From: Apostichopus japonicus
Taxonomy: Eukaryota > Echinodermata > Holothuroidea > Aspidochirotida > Stichopodidae
Reading direction: 5' to 3'
DNA: 64,000 nucleotides
Assembly: GCF_037975245.1 (NCBI RefSeq)
Contig: NC_092577.1
Location: 25,107,398-25,171,397 of the forward strand
Shown here: positions 45,290 through 57,446 of the stretch, piece after piece
How the letters are laid out: each line of letters opens with the position of its first letter
Numbering within the stretch: the first letter of the stretch is position 1
The notes under the pieces: model-generated
Databases searched by the model: none
What the model was told of the DNA's origin: nothing
Seen by the model: the letters and a program-made list of their open reading frames with translations, nothing else
Made by a program: the position numbers and the translations under genes

Positions 45290-47230
45290 ACACTGAATAA
45301 TCTCTTCCTATTCTTTGAGTGAATGGCATATTGAATCCATGCGATCTGATGTCTGTATCCAGAACTGTTGCATCATGCTGAATACTTTGTGGAATGATAC
45401 GTTTACCTATATTGCTTGAATGATTGTTCAGATACATATTGCCCTGCAACACCCATGAAATCTGTATTGAACATAGCACAGCCATACATTACATTGGACA
45501 TTAATGTCTACCTATATTTTTAGTGGTATATATTGTGTACAAGAACTATGCAATCTGTATTGCAGTACTAGCGCTGTCTTGTTATACTGAACACTTTGTG
45601 AATAAAATGTCTACCTGTTGTTTGAATGATGTACATATATTCAATTGTAACTTAGTCTTGCAAACTGTATTCTCTACCTATTGCATCAAGCTGTTCATAC
45701 TATTGTGAAATAATATGGCAACCTATTGTTTGTATAGATGACAAGTGCATTTGTCAGAGCCCTTGACCCATACAAGTTGTATTGTTCTATGCTGCATCAT
45801 AAACTGAATGAGTGTGGAATAATATGTCTACCTATTGTTGAAATGAATGGTCAACACATATGTCAAACTGGACCCATGATTTACACAATCAGTGTTGTGC
45901 AATAGTATTGTTGCATCTGACTACAGCTTTGTGGAAGAATATGTTTATACCTAGTAATTTGGATGAATGATCAACACCCGTACTTTTGCCATAGTATTTG
46001 AACCATGCAATTTGTATTGTATTCTGCTGCATCATAAACTGAATGAATTGTGGAATAATATGTCTACCTATTGTGTGAATGAATGGTCCACACATATGTC
46101 AGACTGGAACCATTCATACCATCAGTGTTGTACACTAGTACTATATAGCAACAAACATGCATTGTGGAAGAATACTGTACCTCTTCTTATATGTTTGAAG
46201 GAATGGGCAACATATATTTATCTATGAGAAACATGCAATGTGTGTTATTCACTAATGCATCATATACTTAACACTGTACAACAATCTACAGGATGCTTTG
46301 CGGATCCAGACTACCAATTGATTGAGTATATTTTCAACATATTTGTTCCTATATCCCCCTCTACACTGTGTTCTGTCCTGTTGGCCTCACAGGTACATGT
46401 GACTAATTCATGTTGCATTGTAATGTTCTTCTGATGAATTAGACTGGCTACAAAGTAGAGTAATACACTCTAACAGGGCCCAAGTTGTACCATATCTAGA
46501 AAGTTATAGTCCGTGTTTGGGATTGTAGCAGATAAAGATTTTCCTGTAGTGGTATTGACTAATTTAGGGTCAATGCATACATGCATGGTCATTGTACAAA
46601 TGTAAGGAAATTTTGATATGAAGCAATGCAGCAGTATAGTTTGTTCTGACTGTCAAAGTGTGTCTTTCTATTGTTTTTAGTAAGGGTTGTGTTTTCAATA
46701 AGCTTTTGACATTTACCAGTGTAGAGGGAACTGAACTGTGGCATTAATGTAGCATGATAACTGTGATCAACAGTACATTTGTCAGACTGAAACCATGCAA
46801 TTTGTTTTATTCTCTGCTGTATCATGCTCTGCGTTATGGAATGGTATGTCTACTTATTGGTTGAATGAATTGTCGATACATTTGTAAGACTGAACCATGC
46901 ATGTAATCAGAGTTGTACACTATTGCCACATAATGTGGCATAATATCTACCTATTGTTTGAATGAATGGGCAACATATACATCTACCACAACTAGGCATG
47001 CAATTTGTATTGTTCACTGTTGCATAAATATGGACACTGTTGCATCATATTGACTACATTGTAGAAAAATAGGTCAACCTACTGTTTGAATAAAGGGTCT
47101 ACTTATACGTATTTAAATATATAACTCTTGCAATCTCTATTGCTCATTGAAGCATATTTCTGGCTACATTATTGTGGAACAATATGTCTACCTATTGCTT
47201 GTATGATTGGTCAACACCTTTATATTTGTT
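45290..47230 (+). repeat. Degenerate minisatellite in SET gene intron
   Basis: A unit of roughly 100-130 bp recurs many times. It contains GGAATAATATGTCTACCTAT, then TGAATGAATGGTCAACACAT, then ACCATGCAATTTGTATTGTT. Clear copies stand near 45560, 45810, 46040, 46800, 46930, 47040 and 47170. Confidence 0.65.
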
Positions 47231-47861
47231 TTCAAAATCATAGCATGGCATTCAACAGAATATATTTTTATTTTATTGAATAGTTGGAATGCAAATGTAA
47301 GAACAATTTATTTGTTCACTTTTGCTGGCATTTATTGGTTTAAAATGGATTTGACTGCTCATGAAGTGCTACCATTTGCAGTTGACCATTGTTGTTATCC
47401 TTCTACTATATGTAATTAAATTTTGCCTTCGAAAATATATATGACTGTATGTTAGCATGGTATAAGTACAGTAGGTCAGCCCATGATCCAGGATTCCATT
47501 CAATGATTTTCTTAACTGGTAGAAGGAATGTTTACTCAAGAATATTGAAAGTGTCGCTACTTTGATATACTCAAAAGACTGTTACTGTGCATGCTGCTTA
47601 TGAATTGTTCATTTGTGTTGGCTACTGTTTAAAAAATGCTTATTATGGTGATCCCAATGTGTGAGAGTGGTATCCTGTCAGTGTTGCAGGGTTTGGGAAG
47701 TCACTATTCAGAAGCTGGAGAACTCTGGATATTGTATTTACTGCGTTATTTTTAGTTGACAAGAAAAAGTGTACAAAGATCTCACTTGTTTGTGTTATTC
47801 AATTCTAATTAGTATTCTTTGTTCCTTAATTGTTGAATCATATATCTGTTATCATTCTCAG

Positions 47862-47960
47862 GTCGCAAATACACTCACTGGACAAATGATGAAGAACATG
47901 ATGAGGTTAAAAATTACTTTAACTCATTCATTCTGGACAAAGAATCAAAGAAACTACCAG
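47862..47960 (+). CDS. SET gene, Myb-like tail exon
   Basis: The frame reads RKYTHWTNDEEHDEVKNYF, NSFILDKESKKLPG. The acceptor is TTATCATTCTCAG and the donor GTCAGA. W-x3-E and LPG suggest the first half of a small helical DNA-binding domain. Confidence 0.55.
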
Positions 47961-48721
47961 GTCAGAACTAAATAAATGGTACTTTTTGTTATGATATGTA
48001 GGCAATGACTTCCTACCAGTTTGTCTGTTAGCAAGGAGTTAACATGTATTTGTGTACATGCATTATCACTATCTTTGGATTTGTGAGTTTGTGGTGTGCA
48101 TGCATATGTGAGAGTGGGTGTGATATATATGTCTGTTGGTTTTCTATTGGAGGGTCAGGAAACCTTTCTCACTTAAGAACATCAAAAACTAGGATCCTTT
48201 CAATGAAAACTGTGGATGAACACTAATTTCGAGAGGTTTTATCATTTGCTTTTGACTAGGATTCAAAAATTAACAAGTCGTGTATGTAGTAATTACCACC
48301 CCCCCCCCCACCCCCTCAACATCCTGCTGAAATGACTTTCTTTTCCCTCCTTATCCGAAACATATGAGAGCATATTCCGGGGCTTAGCCACTTTTCCACA
48401 AGCAGAATGGGGTGGAGGTACGCAATGGTTGCACACAGTTGCTTGTCAGCTGGGTTGGACTCATTGCAAACTCATATAATGCAACACTTATAGGAGCAGC
48501 TTGTTATGCTGGGCTTGAACATTTTATCTGGAACACATTTCCCATTGGTGAACCATCTTGGAACTTTTAGGTTGCAAGTCAGTAGTGCTGTGCATGTTCA
48601 ATTAATCTACTAACAGTTTCAGTGTTGTCGTTAATTATCTTAAGCACAGGTTTTCACATTCAGGTAAACACTTTTGTGACTGTTTCTCTTCATGTACTAC
48701 ATCTTTATTCCATCATTTCAG

Positions 48722-48870
48722 GAAGGAAAGAGATCCTATCTTTTCTGACAACAGCAACAAGCATGTGACATGATTGGGGCACAATAAGAACTAAAGTTAT
48801 GAATGAAAAAGCCAAAAGAGATAAACTACGACAGCATAGAATGCAAGCAATGGAAGTATCTAATAAGTGA
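48722..48870 (+). CDS. SET gene, last exon
   Basis: The acceptor is CCATCATTTCAG. The frame reads RKEILSFLTTATSM, TGA, HDWGTIRTKVMNEKAKRD, KLRQHRMQAMEVSNK-stop. The W-x2-I-R-x-KV after the TGA continues the Myb-like domain, so the TGA is probably a lesion. Confidence 0.5.
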
Positions 48871-51800
48871 CAAGTCTGGAGCTGACATAACTTCCTCTAC
48901 ATCGACCCAAATGTGGAAGTGGAATAACCTCATCTTAAAACAATTTTAAGTTTTATGGCTTAGGTACCTGATTTTTGGTTTATATTTTCTTTTTGTTTTA
49001 TTCTACTTTGGATAGTTCAAAACAACTATGCTGGTTGATTTTAATATTGTATACCAGGTATACCTTTTACATGCCTGTCCACAGGTAGATTTTTTTATTG
49101 TTATATGTCATAAGGGTCTTCCTTCAGGAGTTGAAAGTCAAAATGTTTTTAAAAATGAAGCTCATGCATATGCAAAGGAGGCTATGGATAAACTTTAACA
49201 ATACTGGATTGAGACCTATAAACTGGATTTTGCCTTAAAATGCAAGAAGTTTTAATTAAAGTACAGGCACAAGTTACACAGTGAAAATCTAGATACTGCA
49301 TCAAATGCATTCAAAACCACTCTTCTGTTTATCTGTACCTCAACTCCTGCTTCCACTTTTTTGAAAACATTTTCTTGTTTGGCCACGATAGAATTTAAAA
49401 CAGCTACAGCAGACACAATGTTCATGTTGTTGTTTCACATGAGGTTTACAATGTGTACATTACCTTTAGAACTGTTGTCATTAGGAAAGATCTGTCTTGG
49501 AAATGTTACAGAAATGATACATATGTTATCAATAAGGAGTGTAACCCTTTTACACCTGGGTTATGAAATTCAGCTTTTACTAGGAACCTCCATTATTTCA
49601 AATATTTGTTTGTTAAAAAAGAGTTATTTCCAATAAGGATCTCTTATGTTTATAATGTTCACATTTGTTTCCCATGGTTTCAAACTTATTGCTGCTTTTG
49701 CTACTATATGTTACATTACAAATGTATTTTGTTAAGAGAGTTTGGCTTTGTACATACATATAGGGGGTGAGTGGGGGGGGGGGGGTTAAAGTTGCAAGTT
49801 ATTACACAGTGAAGTGCACACATGATGTGATAATTGCTACAAAGCTTTGGAATAATGAACTAAAGTGAAGGTGAAAGTTTCAAGATAAAATCTGGAGACA
49901 GTATATTATGATCATGAAATTGACACTGTAGCCTAAGGTTGACCTTGTGTACTGGCACATAGGTTTACATTAGTAGTGGTTGGGTGCACCTTCACCCTTG
50001 CTTCTATGATAAACCACCTGTAATGACAAGCTTATGAAGTTTGAATAAACCAGTGTTCCTGAAATATGCTTTTGTGTTTGTTCTTTGAGTGGCTACCTTT
50101 GTGAATCAATTGTTTAACCATATAACTATATAGTAGTTTGCTGCAGCTAATAAGTTACAGCGTCCACTTAACATGTGCAACTTAACATGTCACTTAATAT
50201 TTGTTTTCAAGAGGGCTTGTGAATTGCAGGGAAAGTTCTTTATGGTAACTGTATTATACCCAAATATACATCTCATACTAGCTCTTTCATAACCCTACCA
50301 CGAAAGCCAACTAAACATTTGAGTCCTCACAGTTTGAGAGCAAAATCAACTGAACAAAATTTCAGTGCAGTAGCACTTCGCCTAGAACACAGGGGCATCC
50401 CTAGAGCATAGTACATTGGGGTGGGTCAACTTGCATGGAAAAATACCAACTGAAACGGCTTTTCTGCAAGTGGCACAAGGGCAGTGATCACCTGAGGGGT
50501 TAGGAGGGCACCATACTAGGCTGGTTTGAAAGCTCTAGAGGGTTGGGGTGAAATGAAGTTGGGACTTTTGAATATTTCAACATAATTAGATGAAATTTGA
50601 TAGTACATATGTGTAAGCTTTTAAGTAACGTTCCTGTAAATTGGATTTTACAGGTTTTTATTTAGGTTTTAGGTTTGTGCCAGCATATTGACCTTGTTTG
50701 AAAGAAATCAAAATTCAACCCCCCACCTCCCCTTCCCTATCCCTCACTTTCATTGTGACAGTCCAGCTAGAAGTGTTTTGACATCAAAAGAAGAATAGTT
50801 ACAAGCTTGACCAAATGTAACCTTCATACGACATAAAAAATAAGGTAAATATTACAAACGTATGAACAGCAAAGCTATTAGATTCAGGAACTTGGTTCAA
50901 ACAAGAAAAATTAACCAGACAAGTGACAATTGATCCATGTAGTATATTTGACTAGTACCACCAGCCTATAACAAAGGATATCATCAAGTAACATCTGGAA
51001 AATGGCGAAAAATCCTAGAATTTAAGCTAATTAATCTCTTGCATAATTTGTGAGATAATTTTTAGAATTGAGAGGAAACTGAATATATTGAATTGGTATG
51101 AGATAGGTTCTTTGTATGAAATACAATACCCCATTTAACTTAATCACAAACTCATATAGGCCATTCTAGTTGTTTCATTTGCTATAGAATTTCCCTCTGG
51201 TTTTCTCATTATCAGGCTCTTTTTAACATGTTAGTATATGTCTCCCTTAAGGTCAGAGTTATTGGTCGACATATACACTGTCGCCCTGTCAAATAATACG
51301 TCGACATATAACAATGTCGCCCTATGGTACATGGGAGGGTTAGAAAACATTAAGTTGACAGTTTTTTGGGAGGAAAAAATGTATATCTTACCAGAAGCAT
51401 AATTTTGAAGAAATGCATGTACATCATTTTGGGGCTGCATGTGCTGATGTTTCAAACAGTACGGTGTAAACCAAAGCTGTCACCAGTGTTAATATATTGC
51501 TGATTTTGACAATTGTTTACCAAAGGTAGTGTTTTAGACGATGTCGACCAAAGGTGCGATCCAGTGTTATATATATATATATATAGCATGAAATGCTATA
51601 TATTCAGTGAAAATATCTGACAAAAGTGTTTTCAAGTAGCAAACAATACATGACTTATGAAAGTTGCACTGTGTCTGTATGCAGATTAACTCTCTCCTCT
51701 ACTACACTCAACTATTCTATTATCAAGGTGACATGTTAATTTGACCCATAGATGAAAACCATTCATGACAGACTTTGCTTCCAATTCTTGCCACAACAAC

Positions 51801-51951
51801 TAAGATGCAAGATTTATCATTAGTTGGAGATTTTTCAAATTCAACACACCTAATGGAAGCAACATTTACAATACGTTTTAACTGTTATTTATGTAAGTAT
51901 GACTGCAACAGAAATTGATATTGTTAAAAGAATAATTAACAAAAAACTCAC
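48871..51951. other. Spacer, nothing recognised
   Basis: AT-rich sequence with a G15 run near 49770 and a (TA)n run near 51570. TGTCGACCAA/ATGTCGCCCT words recur at 51265-51545. No coding exon was seen. Confidence 0.4.
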
Positions 51952-52104
51952 CTCTGATGATGCAATATCATCCATCATCAATGGTGTTGATTCCAGATGA
52001 CTGGCTTTCTTTCTTTTTATTAATTCGCGCACTGTTGGGAGTGGTTGTGCTCGAAGAGACGATGGTTTTTCTGATATACTGCTACCTTCTGCAGCTTCAA
52101 GGGT
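51952..52104 (-). CDS. Second exon of THAP gene
   Basis: Fifty-one codons lie between an acceptor (CTTTTCTTTACCCTGAAG) and a perfect donor (GTGAGT): TLEAAEGSSISEKPSSLRAQ, PLPTVRELIKRKKASHLEST and MMDDIASSE. The exon starts and ends in phase 0, as does the donor of the THAP exon 1.5 kb upstream, so the two join in frame. It is hydrophilic; no domain is recognised. Confidence 0.6.
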
Positions 52105-52848
52105 CTTCAGGGTAAAGAAAAGGAACATTATTTATTAAAATCCAATGAAGCAAGACACAACGTACCAACATCTTAGTGATTTCCACACATAGAAAAACAC
52201 ACTCAACTCTTTCCCTACTCAATAACCCTCTTGAACTAAAATTCCCATTGCCTCATGCAAGCAACATTGTTCTGTTAAATGAAGAAGAAAGAAAAGAAAT
52301 CTATATACGGCAATTGACACGTACAGATCATGTCTCCTTGAGTCAGGCTATTGCCAATATGTTGCCTTTAATAGCATATAAGCAAGTTGCAAGTAGATAC
52401 AAAAATTATTACCACAATCAAACTGAACACAAATCGCTTTTTATTCTGTATTCTGACTGAAATCAAGCCCTTTATGTGTTTGACTTCTGGTATAGAAATG
52501 AGCCCAAAAACTGATGCTGGCCTTAAACTGACAGACTATGAATTCAATTGAAAATCAATCATATTTCAGCCTTCAAAGCCTTTTTTAATACAGGGTACTA
52601 GCAGAATACTGTACCTATTCATTGCAATTTACATTATCGACATCACGACAAGCCCTGTCAGAATGGCCCCCTTGCTAGGCCTACAGCTCAGGTTTTGGGT
52701 AGAGTGGATACTTCACAACCTATGACCTACCCTCTAATGCCATTATAATCAGTTTACCACTACAAATTTACCTTGTGACAAATACATGTACGAACCAGCT
52801 GGAAATTGCTGACATCTCACAGATTTTGCTAAATTTTATAGGCTGTGC

Positions 52849-53097
52849 CTATTCTTACGACTAGTCGTAATAATTATTTCGAAATTATTCTTATGACATC
52901 GGCGAATTGAAAGTAAATAAAGCAACTGCGCATGTCGTAGGGGTAACCCTAACTCTAACCCTCAATCCAATCCTAACCGGAAATTATTGTTACACCTGGT
53001 CATGAAAATAGTACTCCTAGTCGTAAAAGTAGCCACATTATAGCAACTGTGCATGCGCAAAAGGGAATTATTGTCCCAAAGAGTCGTAAGAATAGCC
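52849..53097. mobile_element. MITE, second copy (inverted relative to 26483)
   Basis: CTATTCTTACGACTAGTCGT on the left; GAGTCGTAAGAATAGCC on the right. It has the same internal order, inverted, including CATGCGCA and CCCTAACTCTAACCCT. It lies in the THAP gene intron. Confidence 0.65.
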
Positions 53098-53650
53098 ACT
53101 TTGAATTTTATATACTGTTGGAGCCCAGCAATAGGCCTAAATAATTTTCTTAGCTACAGAAACATATTGAAATGCTAATAGGTGGCTGCTGGAGTGCACT
53201 CTCTGTTACTACTCATTATACTTATTATTGGAAAAATCCTAAATGTGTAAAATGACAGCTATGAACCCACCGTGCTATCCTTTGGTCTCAATAAATAACG
53301 AGTTACTCACAGCACTGCACGAAACTGTTATCTTAGGTTAGTGTAACTAGGGAACAACAGTAGGCCCTATTCTCACACTTTTAAAACAATCCATTGTAGG
53401 CCTAGCCTAGGCCTTATGCCAAATACCTTCCACCTCACAATGTAGGCTCAGCAACATCACTACATACGCTTTCATATCCTACACCAACATAAGGATAGGA
53501 CATGTACATAGTAAAAATATGATCATGAGAAGATACCTTGCTCAGTGATAGCTTGGACTAGGCCTATGTTACTAAATGGGGTAATGATTTGAAAGGTGGA
53601 AAACCAGCAAAGAGTTTAGTCTAGCCTAGGCCTAGTCTGAATGCACTCAC
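53098..53650. other. Part of THAP gene intron
   Basis: No feature apart from AGGCCTAG-type motifs. Confidence 0.4.
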
Positions 53651-54119
53651 CCTAGCATGTTCTCTTTTCCTGAAAGCTCCACCGATCTTTCGTTTCTTTA
53701 CGACCGTTTCGGCCACGAAAGAGACCGGCCCAGGGGTGGACATGGCACTGCCGCTTGGCCTGCTAGTACTACTGCCAGTACTGCTAACATCTGGCCTATC
53801 CATCGGGCTGCTTCCTTCCTGTTGCCTTGGCCTAGCCTCCAAACAAAGTTGGCACAGCATCGTCCTTCAGCCTTCGAAGTTTATGTGGCGAAAGTCCAAA
53901 TTCTGCAAACCTACTCCCCACAAATTCTTTGAAACACGTCTCATCGAAGTGTGCACTGCACAAAAACGAATAAGCAGTGGGCTGAAGCCAGTGTTTGCGG
54001 GTGTTTCTCACGGCATTTACCCAAAGTTTCCGAACGGGTTCTCTTTTGGGGAATCCATCAAGACTCACGCCGTCTTTACTGGAGTTGCTGCATCCGCCAG
54101 CGATACAAAATTTTCCCAT
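53651..54119 (-). CDS. THAP-domain protein, first exon
   Basis: ATG at 54119 begins MGKFCIAGGCSN. The zinc ligands C5, C10, C and H (LCSAHF) are all present, followed by CFKEF, RRLKDDAVPTLF. THAP domains bind DNA through this C2CH fold. In the starting frame a TAG follows VPTLFGG. The Ser/Thr-rich continuation (SSPMDRPDVSSTGSSTSRPS, AETVVKKRKIGGAFRKREHA), ending at donor GTGAGT (53650), is in another frame. One base is therefore gained or lost near 53835, or a small intron is used. KKRK could be a nuclear signal. Confidence 0.75.
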
Positions 54120-55192
54120 CGTCGGTAACAGCGGTTTAAAATGATATCAATTTAGACTCCATTTTGACTAGGCCTGCTGCCCAAGTTTACTATGACCAAT
54201 ATTTTTCATATTCCATTTGTAACTCCAGGAGGAACACATATAGTTTCGAGTGTATCCACACAATGGTCTGTATGACCAAGTATGGTCATCACTCACTGAT
54301 AGGTTCATCCAAATGGAAATTTCAAGAAAATTCATTGAGATTTCCGGGAAGGAAATCCCTTTGTTTTTTGGTTTTTTTTTCAAATGACCCTTCAATGACT
54401 TCTGATGGCCTCCAATAATCTTTGGTTCATTATTTTTCTTCCTTTTATGCCACCCCTTCTCCTATGAAGTTTGCGCCGCCCTTTGAACAAAATGAAAAAA
54501 AAAATAACCAGCATATGAAGCATACATGCATGACAACGCAACATATTGCATATAATTGTGTGTTTCTTTCAACTTAACGGATGCGCCCATGAACTTTTCC
54601 TGAGCGGCGTAAACAAGCCTATATTCAAATCCATCATATCTCTCTACTGTTGGAACGGTGCTAGCAAGGGTTGTTGGTACCAACTACCAAAAATACCATC
54701 GTTGGTTTGCATCCCGAGTACACCTGGATCTCCTGTCGATGAAATGGGAAAGAGATTTTGCCTAAGGACACTAAAGAACATCAGTCATAGAGTTAACTAC
54801 ATACAACATGTAAATATCCCTCTTGTCAGCAATAACGACTGTTGGAACCTTCTGGTTTTTCTCATCTGCTTTTAATATTACAAATGCATATTTTATACTG
54901 TTTCTTGAAATATCTATTTCATTTCCATAATATGTCGACAGTCGGCTTATATACAATAGTCTATAAGGCACACAAAGTTCGATATAAGCATTTGTAACCC
55001 ATAACAATACCGCAAAGCCATTAATAATATATGTTTTCGGGAATTATCTGGTGCTTGCTGTTGATGTATGTCAACTTATTTGTGTGCACCCTGTTCTCTG
55101 TTACCACGCACATACTGCGTGACTTTCTCTCGCCTTAACTGAATAAACCTGACACATCCTACTTTTATTGTTCGAATCATCTTTCCACCGTT
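54120..55192. other. Spacer, nothing recognised
   Basis: It holds the upstream region of the minus-strand THAP gene and, at its right end, the leader before a copia-like gag start. No convincing exon was seen. Confidence 0.4.
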
Positions 55193-55372
55193 ATGGCGTC
55201 TACAACAGGTTATGGGCCCAGGAATCGGCTTTTATTTGACGGTGATGAGGAGAAGTATGAACTGTGGGAGATAAAATTCCTGGGCCACTTGCGACTGCAA
55301 AAGCTACACAAATTAATTTTACCGTCGGACGACGAAGTTGATCAAGAGAAGAATGCAGAAGCTTTCGCGGAA
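55193..55372 (+). mobile_element. Ty1/copia-like gag N-terminal fragment (fossil)
   Basis: ATG followed by GPRNRLLFDGDEEKYELWE and KFLGHLRLQKL, the start of a copia-type gag. It is a short relic that ends where a fold-back element begins. No other part of the retroelement was seen. Confidence 0.5.
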
Positions 55373-55607
55373 CTAGGATGAAGTCTCATTAAGATTTTAC
55401 CGAGACATTACACGAACGGAGGGATTATGTGAGAAACTATGAGCGGCTCTTGACTTCAGCTTTTAAAGGCTGTCATGCTATAGAACACATTATATTATCA
55501 GGGAGGGCTGTAAGATAATGTGAGTAATCTTAATAATAATCGGGAGGGCACGTAATCCCTCCGTTCGTGTGATGTCTCGGTAAAATCTTAATCAAACTTC
55601 ATCCTAG
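55373..55607. mobile_element. Fold-back MITE, 235 bp
   Basis: The arms 55373-55430 and 55550-55607 are inverted copies, about 92% alike, starting CTAGGATGAAGT and including TAAGATTTTACCGAGACAT. A 120-bp loop separates them. It stands at the edge of the gag relic. Confidence 0.75.
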
Positions 55608-55837
55608 GGATTCGTTAAATTTGGCGATTCTACCTCGCCATTCCACTACACTGCGTTTTTACGTCAGACTTGAAAGCAGTGTTCAGAGCATGACAAAAAG
55701 ACAAACACAGTCATTCAATGTATACCAGCTGTATTGCTTAGTACTTCACAACTAAAACACTGTAGCCCTGTTTAAGGCACAAAATTAGAAGTTACTTCCT
55801 TCGTCTGTTTAAAATTTCAGTTATAATCAGCAAGGGA

Positions 55838-56747
55838 GATCCATAGCAATCCCACTAGCCTGCATAACCTCCCGTAGTAGCCAGCGGGATAAGGTATCTT
55901 TCGATGCAGGTCTGTGGATCTGAGCATATGTAATAAAATGTTGTGTTATATTGCCTCTAATATGTTTTGTTACATTTATATAGTGAACCAGTAATTGATA
56001 AACATCTAGTTTTACATCATGCCTATAGGCAGGTAAACAACCTGCAATTGCTTTCTACCAGGCCGTGATTGTTTTAGAAGATTGGGTATTACAAATACAA
56101 CCTAATGTTCTTTCAAATGCATATTACTTATATCAAGTGCTTTCAAAGTTTGCAAACGTTGTGCTGTAACTAATGCAACGAGGATAATTAACTTAAGCGA
56201 TAACACATCCGTAGGGTATAGCGATCGTAAATACACTAGAACAGTAGAAATTTCCCAAGTCTCTTTGTATCTTGGCTTTCACGGTCGAACTTCAAACACT
56301 CCTTTCATGAATCGAGTTACAAGTCTGTGACTTCCCACAGAAATATTTGTTATTGTAATCCGACAAAGCTGAACGAGCTGTGTTAATTGTGCTATAGCTT
56401 AGATCCAACTTGAAGAAATAAGTAAAATATTCTAACACTTGAGTTATAGTTGGGAAAAATGAATCAATTTTTCTCCGAGCACAGAACTGCACCCACTTTG
56501 CATGGTAAGACTGATACTGTTTTTTGGTTGAGTCTCTCCACGATGCCAACAAAGTGTCCTCTGGAATGTTACTACGTCTGAATCTCTCCCTGAGATGACA
56601 CATGCTAGAAGCTGCAGCTTTTGACGGAGCGGGTGTACTTGATTTGGGACATTTGGTAGTTGTAGCACATTTTTCCCCTTCGGCAGTAGCCTGCGCGTAG
56701 CGATGGTCATTGAGAAAAGCTTCGTATACCACGTCTGCGTTGGCCAT
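55838..56747 (-). mobile_element. DIRS-like tyrosine-recombinase relic (fossil)
   Basis: The upper part encodes the recombinase N-terminal binding domain (ASWRDSTKKQYQSYHAKW, SYSTINTARSALS). The lower part shows the remains of the catalytic domain (VALVTAQRLQTLKAL, and KDTLSRWLLREVMQASGI). It is broken, with several lesions. No reverse transcriptase was seen beside it, so a Crypton-type origin is also possible. Confidence 0.5.
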
Positions 56748-57180
56748 AATGGTAGTATGATCACCCCCTTTGCTTCGTCGTTCTTTACTTTCTGTAGAAC
56801 TCTGGTGCTATGTATTATAGTTAATTAAATAAATATGTTTGAAAAGAACTGTAGATTGGCAATACAGAGCAAGTGATCCGCCATCTCAATAAACATGATT
56901 CGACACGACAGAAACATGGCGACGAAGGATGTCGATGATTGGTAACCTCAAAGTCAAACGGGACATTGTAAAAGCAGTAATTTTTTTTGGAAATTTACCG
57001 TAAGCCAAGCGCTCGTCTCGTGCGAATATACTACCTAGCCTACCTATATGTTGTGCAGTACTACTACGTATACTGCCCATGGACTAAACGCAGAATAACG
57101 TGTGACCTAACGTTATAACGACGAATCCATTGCGTTGGAAGTGACAAATATTATCTCTAACCACAGCGAAGGAACAGTTT

Positions 57181-57446
57181 GAAAATGTTTGACAACAAAA
57201 GGAATGTAACTGCGACACATGTGAAAGTGATCAAGTGCAATATGGGACTATTTTGTTCGTTCAAACTGAAGTCGACAACCCAAAAAATTGTTCGTGAAGA
57301 AATGCAGCCGAATCCGATGACTGTCAACTGGTCAGATTCAATGATGTTGGCGTTGCAGATGTCAGTGCACCGACGTTGCTTGCCTTGGAAGACAACGGAA
57401 GTCTGGCATTATTTACCAACGAAAGTGGACTTTTGAGGACCCCAAG
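57181..57446 (+). CDS. Possible coding exon, unrecognised
   Basis: A frame from 57302 reads NAAESDDCQLVRFNDVGVAD, VSAPTLLALEDNGSLALF and NESGLLRTP, and ends at a good donor (AAG|GTAAGA). Upstream, another frame reads VKVIKCNMGLFCSFKLKST. Together they look like one N-terminal region with a shift near 57295. No family is recognised. Confidence 0.3.

Larger units (their letters stand above)
32185..48870 (+). pseudogene. SET (KMT5A-like) - C2H2 - tyrosine recombinase gene, decayed
   Basis: Exons are 32185-32299, 32682-32832, 41066-43922, 44320-44394, 44648-44722, 45040-45111, 47862-47960 and 48722-48870. Domain order starts with a SET domain split by intron 2 (GQGVFTTTSFKKGDFLLDYAG, KDK|CVDATTN, KRLGRLVNDS, ELRYDYG). 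Four acidic 37-residue repeats follow, then a finger CPFCNIFQASLSRHIRLKHK and a second CGNCQGFYH-RHKKIC. Then comes a tyrosine recombinase (RLTLFNARRGGEP, TKNRHRVSTMYA, YEHMGH, INHDIYQ), three acidic exons, and a Myb-like end (HWTNDEEHDEV, KLPG). SET enzymes methylate lysine; tyrosine recombinases cut and join DNA. Similar fusions occur as multicopy genes in fish and echinoderms (memory, not checked). The third exon and the tail hold roughly eight stops or frame changes. Phases agree at every junction. Confidence 0.75.
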
